Assembly: GCA_021808035.1 (NCBI GenBank)
Contig: JAKBCG010000068.1
Location: forward strand, 1 to 9,999
Direction of reading: 5' to 3'
Length of the DNA stretch: 9,999 bases
DNA from: Pseudomonadota bacterium
GTDB taxonomy: Bacteria > Pseudomonadota > Gammaproteobacteria > Steroidobacterales > Steroidobacteraceae
Shown here: positions 5,110 through 9,999 of the stretch, piece by piece
Numbering within the stretch: position 1 is the stretch's first letter
Layout of the letters: every line of letters starts with the position of its first letter
Translations under genes and position numbers: made by a program
Notes under the pieces: model-generated
Database searches by the model: none
The model's input: only the letters and a program-made list of their open reading frames with translations
What the model was told of the DNA's origin: nothing

Positions 5110-7438
5110 GACCATCCGCGGGCGTCGCCCGCGACGGCCGCCCGTCGCGATCGCCTCGATTCTCACGCTGAGCGCGTGCCTCGCGCTCGGGCGCCCACCG
5201 CAGGCCCATGCCGGGACCGGCGAACCGCCGCTCGTGACCCAGGTGCTCAGCACGTTCCAGCGCGCGGGCGTGCGCCTCATCTACAGCTCGCAGCTCGTGC
5301 CGCCGGGGCTGCGGGTGCGTGGTCCGGTCCTCGGGTCGACGGTGCCGGCACGTCTGCACTCTCTGCTCGCTCCTCTCGGCCTCGCGGCGCGTCCGTTGTC
5401 GGGCGGCGGGTACGTGATCGTCCGCGCCGAGCGCGCGCGCCCGCGCGCGGTCCCGCCGCCGATGACCGAAGAACCTCTCGAACAGGTCGTCGTACAGACC
5501 AGCCGCTATCGATCGAGTCCGATCGGTGGCGTGACCGCCGGCCGGCGCGCGCTCGAGAACTCCCCCGAGACCCACAACGATGCGGTCCGGGCGCTGCAGG
5601 TCATCCCCGGAACCGCGGTCGCCGGTTACACCGCGCGGACCCATGTGCGCGGCAGCCGCGACGACGAGATCCTGTTCCGCTACGACGGCGTCACGCTGAA
5701 CCAGCCGTATCATCTGAAGGAGCTGCAGAGCCTGTTCAGTCCCGTCGATCCGGCCGCGGTCAATTCGGTCACGTCCTGGACGGGAATCGCACCGATCGAA
5801 TTCGGCGACCAGATCGGCGGCGTCGTCGACATCGCGCCGCGGCGCATCCGTCGCACGACCGTCGATCTCCAGGCTTCCGAGCAGGGAGCGAGCGCGATGG
5901 CGGGGACCGTGTTCGGTGCGGGCCACGGAACGGTATTCGCGGATCTGCGGATGCAGAACGAGTTTGCGCCGGTCGGCTGGATCGAGACCCGGGTCGGCGC
6001 ACCGACCCTGAACGACATGATCGTGCATGCGACGTGGCGTTTCGATGCGCGGACCTCGCTCGCCGCGGGGACGCTCGCGATCGACGACCGCCGCAAGTAC
6101 TTCTCGACCGAGAATGCCCAGAACAAGGCCGTGAACGGCGGCGAGTTCTACGCGTGGCTGCGGCTCGAACATCGGTTCGATGCACGGCTGCAGAACGTCA
6201 CGCTGCTCTCAGCGGAGGATTCGCACGAGAACGTGGACGGCAACGTCGCGGAACCCTACATCGTCTCGGGGCAACTCCAGGAACACAGCTGGCATGCGGT
6301 GTACACGCTGCGCGACGAACTGCGCGGCGCGGCGACGACGCGCTGGGCCTGGCATGCAGGCACGGAGGCGACCGTCGCGAACCTGATCGACGACTCGTCC
6401 GGCTACGCCGCGTTCTCGGCGCCGTTCACGCCGGACCTGCAACCGAATGCCGTCTCGATCTCCGACGAGAACGTCGCGACGCACGCGATGACGTGGTCCG
6501 CGTACGGTTCGGTGCGATGGCGGGCGACGCGCCGCGTGGTCGCGGACCTGGGACTGCGTCGCGATCTGCGCAAATTCAGCGGCGTGCGCGCCGATGCGCA
6601 ATGGAGCGTGCGCGCGAATCTCCGGGACCGCCTCTCCAGCACATCGACGCTGCGTCTCGGCTGGGGCCAGGAATCGCAGGCCGACGTCTTCGATCCGCGC
6701 GTGGTCGCGGGCGCGATCGTACCGCCGACCGTACGCCGGATCACGCAGTCGGATTTGAGCTTCGAGCGGCTGTTGCCGCACGGGTGGACTGCGCGTGCCG
6801 AGGGGTACTACAAGAACGAGGGCACTCCGTACTCGAAGTCGACCTACGTGTTCTCGCCGTTTGCGCTCCTGCCGGAGCTCGCGGTGGATCGCATCCATGT
6901 GCTCTCCACGCGCTCGCGCATGTACGGGGTCGAACTCAGTCTGACCACCGACCGTGCGCGCCCGCTCAGCGGCTCCGTATCCTACGTCTGGTCGCGCGCC
7001 CTCGACTACATCGCCGGAGACTGGGTGCCGCGGGCCTGGGACCAGCCCAATGCGGTCAAGGTCGACGTCGCGTGGCGACACGGACCGATTCGCGTCGCGA
7101 CGTCGGCCGTCTGGCACACGGGCTGGCCGTATACGCCGTTGCTCGCGTCGAGCACCACCTGGACCGCCCCGAGCGGCGTTGCGCTGCGCTTCGCACCGCT
7201 CAACAGCGCCCGGCTCGGCAACTTCCTCTCCATGGACGCGCGCATCGGCTGGCAACACCGCCTCGGGCGCGGCGTGCTGCAGGCGTTCCTCGACGTCTAC
7301 GACCTTGCCGATTCGCACGTGACGTGCTGCCGAAGCTACGCGGTGACGCGTTCGGCATCCGGCACCTACCGTCTCGTCGAAAGCCGTTCTCCATGGCTCA
7401 ACTTGACGCCGATCCTCGGCGTGCGTTGGCACTACTGA
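5063..7438 (+). CDS. TonB-dependent outer-membrane receptor with N-terminal STN signalling domain
   Basis: A 791-residue transducer-type TonB-dependent receptor. Order: a basic n-region, hydrophobic segment VAIASILTLSACLALG (28-43) and AHA|GT signal-peptidase site near residue 50; STN domain (about 58-122) that should contact the FecR-like partner; a TonB-box-like EQVVVQT (140-146); plug domain (about 150-256, with TARTHVRGSRDDEILFRYDGV and GDQIGGVVDI); then a beta-barrel of about 530 residues ending in the aromatic GVRWHY, as outer-membrane proteins do. It takes up a scarce ligand using TonB energy and signals its presence inward. The ligand is unknown; iron chelates are the classical case but nothing here proves iron. 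Start: GTG 5063 is the only conventional in-frame start after a TGA at 5051-5053 and before the signal peptide, but it has no clear Shine-Dalgarno and gives an unusually long n-region; expression may depend on coupling to fecR. Confidence 0.92.
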   Translation: MNCVSGCAASRRTGTKTIRGRRPRRPPVAIASILTLSACLALGRPPQAHAGTGEPPLVTQVLSTFQRAGVRLIYSSQLVPPGLRVRGPVLGSTVPARLHSLLAPLGLAARPLSGGGYVIVRAERARPRAVPPPMTEEPLEQVVVQTSRYRSSPIGGVTAGRRALENSPETHNDAVRALQVIPGTAVAGYTARTHVRGSRDDEILFRYDGVTLNQPYHLKELQSLFSPVDPAAVNSVTSWTGIAPIEFGDQIGGVVDIAPRRIRRTTVDLQASEQGASAMAGTVFGAGHGTVFADLRMQNEFAPVGWIETRVGAPTLNDMIVHATWRFDARTSLAAGTLAIDDRRKYFSTENAQNKAVNGGEFYAWLRLEHRFDARLQNVTLLSAEDSHENVDGNVAEPYIVSGQLQEHSWHAVYTLRDELRGAATTRWAWHAGTEATVANLIDDSSGYAAFSAPFTPDLQPNAVSISDENVATHAMTWSAYGSVRWRATRRVVADLGLRRDLRKFSGVRADAQWSVRANLRDRLSSTSTLRLGWGQESQADVFDPRVVAGAIVPPTVRRITQSDLSFERLLPHGWTARAEGYYKNEGTPYSKSTYVFSPFALLPELAVDRIHVLSTRSRMYGVELSLTTDRARPLSGSVSYVWSRALDYIAGDWVPRAWDQPNAVKVDVAWRHGPIRVATSAVWHTGWPYTPLLASSTTWTAPSGVALRFAPLNSARLGNFLSMDARIGWQHRLGRGVLQAFLDVYDLADSHVTCCRSYAVTRSASGTYRLVESRSPWLNLTPILGVRWHY

Positions 7439-7440
7439 GC

Positions 7441-7455
7441 CGCGTCGCCGACGCG
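7441..7455 (+). terminator. Small hairpin just after the receptor gene
   Basis: CGCGTC (7441-7446) and GACGCG (7450-7455) form a six-base-pair stem with loop GCC, two bases after the receptor stop. GACGCG can alternatively pair with CGCGTC at 7460-7465. No T-run follows, so this is only weak support for termination of the signalling operon. The rest of the gap to 7634 holds the direct repeat CGAACGG (7580-7586 and 7593-7599); no convincing promoter was found. Confidence 0.25.
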
Positions 7456-7634
7456 CCGTCGCGTCATCCACTCTCGATCGCCGCCCGCGCCGATTGATTT
7501 CGGGCGCAGGTCCCGTCTCATGGGCACGAACACGCGGATCTCAGGCGGAGCGTGCAGCCCACCGGACCCATTGTGTCGGCGAACGGCGACAACGAACGGT
7601 GCCCTATGACGATTCCTCAACCGACGGGTGATGC

Positions 7635-8945
7635 ATGGATCCACTTCTGAGACCTCTGCCCTCGCGCGATCGCGGCTTCAGCGCACAAAAGATCCACGGT
7701 GGTCACGACGTCGCCGATGGAGCGATCAAGGTCTGCCTCTATTCCCATGACACGTTTGGCCTGGGGCATCTGCGGCGCAATCTCGCGATCGCCGATCAGC
7801 TGCTGCGCAGCGGCGGCCGGTTCGCGGTGTGGTTGCTGACCGGATCCCCGGTGATCCGGCAATGGAACCTGCCGCCGGGGCTTCGCGTGCAGCCATTGCC
7901 GCCGGTGGTGAAGACCGGCGCCGAGCGATACGCCTCGCGTCAGCCGGGTCAGCCGTTTGGATTGACCAAGGGGTACCGTGAAGCCTTGATCCTGAAACTG
8001 GTCGAGGAGGAGCGGCCCGACGTGCTCCTCGTGGATCACGCGCCCGCCGGCATGAACGGCGAGCTCCTGTCGACCCTCGCGTTGATCCGTCACGAGATGC
8101 CGCAGACGCGCACGGTGCTCGGACTGCGCGACATCCTCGATGACCCGGCGACCGTGCGCCGGGTCTGGGAAGAACAGGATATTCCCGCGCTGATCGAGCA
8201 CGCGTACGACGACGTGTTCGTGTACGGCAGCGAGCGGCTGTTCGACGTCGTCGCCGGCTACGGGATGACCGCGTCGCTCGCGAAACGCGTGAAGTACTGT
8301 GGCTACGTCGTGGGTCGGAGCCGCTTCGAGCAGCTGCACGGCCGCGCGGGTGGCGCGGTGTGCTGGAATCCCGCGCGCGCGGCCGGCCGACCGGTCGTGC
8401 TGGTGACCGCCGGCGGTGGCGGTGACGGGCATTTCCTGATGCGCGCCTACCTTCGCGCGCTGCGTACGCAGCGCGCGCGAGAGAACTACAGCGTGATCGT
8501 GACCGGCCCCTTGATGCCCGCGGATCAGAGCGCGGAGCTGCACGCCGCCACCGCCGGTCGCGACGACGTCGAGATCGTCGCGTACACGACCGACCTGGTG
8601 CCGAGCATCCGCCACGCCGCCTTGGTCGTATCGATGGCCGGCTACAACACCAGCGTCGAGTTGCTCGCGGCGCGCAAGCAGGCGATCCTCGTGCCCCGCA
8701 GCGCTCCCCGCGAGGAACAACGGCTGCGCGCGCGGCTGCTGGCGGACCTCGGACTGTGCGCGTACGCGGAGCCGGGATCGGATCTCGCCGACAGGCTCGA
8801 GACCCTCGTCCCGACCCTGCTCGCCGCGCCGCCGCCGGATGATCGGCTCTGGGAGGCGGTCGATCTGCAGGGTGCCGACCGGGTCGTCGCCGAGCTCGCC
8901 GCCGCGGTCGACGGCGGGCGGGCGCGGGTCCGGGGTGTCGCATGA
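7635..8945 (+). CDS. Predicted MurG-like glycosyltransferase (GT-B fold)
   Basis: A 436-residue cytoplasmic protein of the predicted glycosyltransferase group related to MurG (COG4671-type, recognised by motif). After about 30 poorly conserved residues comes VCLYSHDTFGLGHLRRN (33-49), the N-terminal acceptor-domain glycine motif of this group. PDVLLVDHAPAG (128-139) follows. The C-terminal domain has VLVTAGGGGDGH (255-266), the inter-domain glycine-rich hinge, and SMAGYNTSVELLAARKQAILVPR (333-355) followed by REEQ (359-362), the nucleotide-sugar binding region typical of MurG/GT28 C-domains. Such enzymes transfer a sugar from a nucleotide donor; donor and acceptor cannot be read here. ATG 7635 is the only conventional start (an in-frame TGA ends at 7631); the site GGGTG four bases before it is weak. 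The next glycosyltransferase overlaps by ATGA, implying one operon, probably for a surface or secreted polysaccharide. Confidence 0.85.
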   Translation: MDPLLRPLPSRDRGFSAQKIHGGHDVADGAIKVCLYSHDTFGLGHLRRNLAIADQLLRSGGRFAVWLLTGSPVIRQWNLPPGLRVQPLPPVVKTGAERYASRQPGQPFGLTKGYREALILKLVEEERPDVLLVDHAPAGMNGELLSTLALIRHEMPQTRTVLGLRDILDDPATVRRVWEEQDIPALIEHAYDDVFVYGSERLFDVVAGYGMTASLAKRVKYCGYVVGRSRFEQLHGRAGGAVCWNPARAAGRPVVLVTAGGGGDGHFLMRAYLRALRTQRARENYSVIVTGPLMPADQSAELHAATAGRDDVEIVAYTTDLVPSIRHAALVVSMAGYNTSVELLAARKQAILVPRSAPREEQRLRARLLADLGLCAYAEPGSDLADRLETLVPTLLAAPPPDDRLWEAVDLQGADRVVAELAAAVDGGRARVRGVA

Positions 8946-9999
8946 CCGCCGAGGGACGGCGTCCGATCGCCTACGTGCTCAAGCGTTATCCGCGCTTGAC
9001 CGAGACCTTCATCCTGAACGAGATCCGGGCGATGGAGCGCCTCGGCGTGCGCCTGCACATCTTCTCGCTGCTGCCGCCGGAGCCGCCGCCGCATCATCCG
9101 ATGGTCGCCGAGGTGCGGGCGCCGGTGCATGCGCCGGCGCCAGGCCGCGTGGCCCGGGCGCGTGAGATCGCGCGCGCCCACGCGGCGACGATCGCCGCGG
9201 CGCCGTTGCGCTATGCGAGTGCGTTCGCAACCGCACTGCGGCGCACGGTCACGTCGCGCCATCCGGTGTCGCTGTGGCGGCAGTTCGCTCGGGCCGGGAT
9301 CGTCGCCGACACCTGTCGCCGCGAGGGGCTCGGCCACATCCACGCGCACTTCGCGAATGCGCCGACCGCGGTTGCGCACTTCGCCCATCTGATGTCGGGA
9401 ATTCCGTTCAGCTTCACGGCGCACGCCAAGGACATCTACCTGTCGCGACCCGCGGTGCTGCGCCGACATCTGCAGGCCGCGCAGTTCACGGCGACCTGCA
9501 CCGGCTACAACGCCGACCACCTGCGGCGACTGGCGCCGGGCGTCGACCCCGGCAAGATCCGGCTCGTCTACCACGGGATCGATCTCGGGTCGTTCGCGGC
9601 ATCGCCGGACCGACTGCCGCCTGCCGGCGCCGCCCGGCCGAGGATTCTCGCCGTCGGCCGGCTCGTCCCGAAGAAAGGGCACGAGGATCTGATCGCCGCC
9701 TGTGCCGTGCTGCGCGACCAGGGCGTCGCTTTCGAGTGTGAGATCGTGGGCTCGGGACCGCTGCGGGAGTCGCTGAGCGCGGAGATCCGGCGACACGACC
9801 TGGAGGACCGGGTGAGCTTACGCGGCGCGATGACTCACGCCGAGCTGATCGACCATTATCGGCGCGCGCGGCTGTTCGTGCTGGCGCCGCGCATCGCCGA
9901 GGACGGCGATCGCGACGGGATCCCGAACGTGATCGCCGAAGCGATGGCGGTCGGCGTACCGGTGGTCGCGACCGACGTCTCGGGGATCCCGGAACTGGT
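8942..9999 (+). CDS. GT4-family glycosyltransferase, exopolysaccharide type (partial, runs off right edge)
   Basis: The frame stays open from ATG 8942 to the window end, giving 352 codons with no stop. The ATG overlaps the stop of the preceding gene (ATGA), so the two are translationally coupled. The protein begins with IAYVLKRYPRLTETFILNEI (9-28), the typical opening of the colanic-acid/exopolysaccharide GT4 subgroup. It continues with HIHAHF (132-137), FSFTAHAKDIY (156-166), VYHGID (199-204), VGRLVPKKGHEDLI (228-241) with the donor-phosphate Lys region, and EDGDRDGIPNVIAEAMAVGVPVVATD (320-345). In the EX7E signature the second Glu is Glu333 and the first position is Asp325. These are retaining GT-B enzymes that use nucleotide sugars at the cytoplasmic membrane face. 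The missing part is probably about 40-80 residues, judging by the usual family length of around 400. The sugar and the polysaccharide product are unknown. Confidence 0.9.
   Translation, partial: MTAEGRRPIAYVLKRYPRLTETFILNEIRAMERLGVRLHIFSLLPPEPPPHHPMVAEVRAPVHAPAPGRVARAREIARAHAATIAAAPLRYASAFATALRRTVTSRHPVSLWRQFARAGIVADTCRREGLGHIHAHFANAPTAVAHFAHLMSGIPFSFTAHAKDIYLSRPAVLRRHLQAAQFTATCTGYNADHLRRLAPGVDPGKIRLVYHGIDLGSFAASPDRLPPAGAARPRILAVGRLVPKKGHEDLIAACAVLRDQGVAFECEIVGSGPLRESLSAEIRRHDLEDRVSLRGAMTHAELIDHYRRARLFVLAPRIAEDGDRDGIPNVIAEAMAVGVPVVATDVSGIPEL

Noticed and set aside
5153..5194. LSAC lipobox-like sequence in the receptor signal region (residues 36-39)
   Set aside because: The hydrophobic segment continues past the cysteine and is followed by an AHA|GT signal-peptidase-I site, which is the normal arrangement for outer-membrane receptors. 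A lipoprotein form cannot be excluded but is not favoured.
3922..5280. Long minus-strand frames opposite fecR and the receptor (also at 4994-6172 and 6209-7471)
   Set aside because: No motifs, Arg/His/Asp-rich composition, and they lie fully antisense to well-supported genes.
5176..7497. A 773-residue plus-strand frame alongside the receptor gene
   Set aside because: It is the neighbouring frame of the receptor. Its translation is arginine-rich and featureless, while the 5063 frame shows STN, plug and barrel features.
7580..7599. Direct repeat CGAACGG x2 before the glycosyltransferase operon
   Set aside because: Seven bases repeated twice in GC-rich DNA is readily due to chance, and no promoter elements at sensible spacing were found around it.
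7617..9796. Minus-strand frames opposite the glycosyltransferases (7617-8720, 7726-8943, 8642-9796)
   Set aside because: They are antisense to genes with clear glycosyltransferase motifs and show no domain of their own.

Overview
The window is GC-rich (by eye about two thirds G+C) chromosomal DNA, densely coding. The gene content is typical of a high-GC proteobacterium, most likely a gammaproteobacterium of the xanthomonad/Steroidobacter/Nevskia kind. The clues are a PutA-type C-terminus, an ECF sigma/FecR/TonB-dependent receptor cassette with an STN domain, and two exopolysaccharide-type glycosyltransferases. This placement is inference from gene families only. No rRNA, tRNA, CRISPR, IS element or phage gene was seen.

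Layout. (1) Positions 2-94 hold the last 30 codons of a gene whose C-terminus resembles PutA. A strong GC hairpin follows and overlaps the stop codon of the convergent next gene. (2) Positions 135-2042 (minus strand) encode a CLC-family chloride channel/transporter with two C-terminal CBS domains. (3) Divergently from it, an M20 metallo-amidohydrolase (hippurate hydrolase/N-acyl-amino-acid deacylase type) starts at 2110 with a clear Shine-Dalgarno site and ends at 3303. It is followed by a 181-base gap with terminator-like hairpins. (4) Positions 3485-7438 hold a cell-surface-signalling operon: an ECF sigma factor, a FecR-like membrane anti-sigma/transducer, and a TonB-dependent outer-membrane receptor with an N-terminal STN signalling domain. 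The genes overlap (TGATG between sigma and fecR; 47 bases between fecR and the receptor). (5) After a 196-base gap, two glycosyltransferases overlap by ATGA: a MurG-like predicted glycosyltransferase (7635-8945) and a GT4-type enzyme (from 8942) that runs off the right edge. They look like the start of a surface or exopolysaccharide cluster.

How the genes work together. The central cassette should sense an extracellular ligand: the receptor binds it, its STN domain contacts the periplasmic part of FecR, and FecR then controls the ECF sigma factor. The ligand cannot be read from the sequence. The best candidates for a second look are the divergence of this cassette from classical FecIR, the poorly defined receptor start, the substitutions at CLC transport positions, and the competing hairpins before the sigma gene. 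I did not find a clearly new biological system. The very long antisense ORFs here are by-products of GC-rich codon usage.
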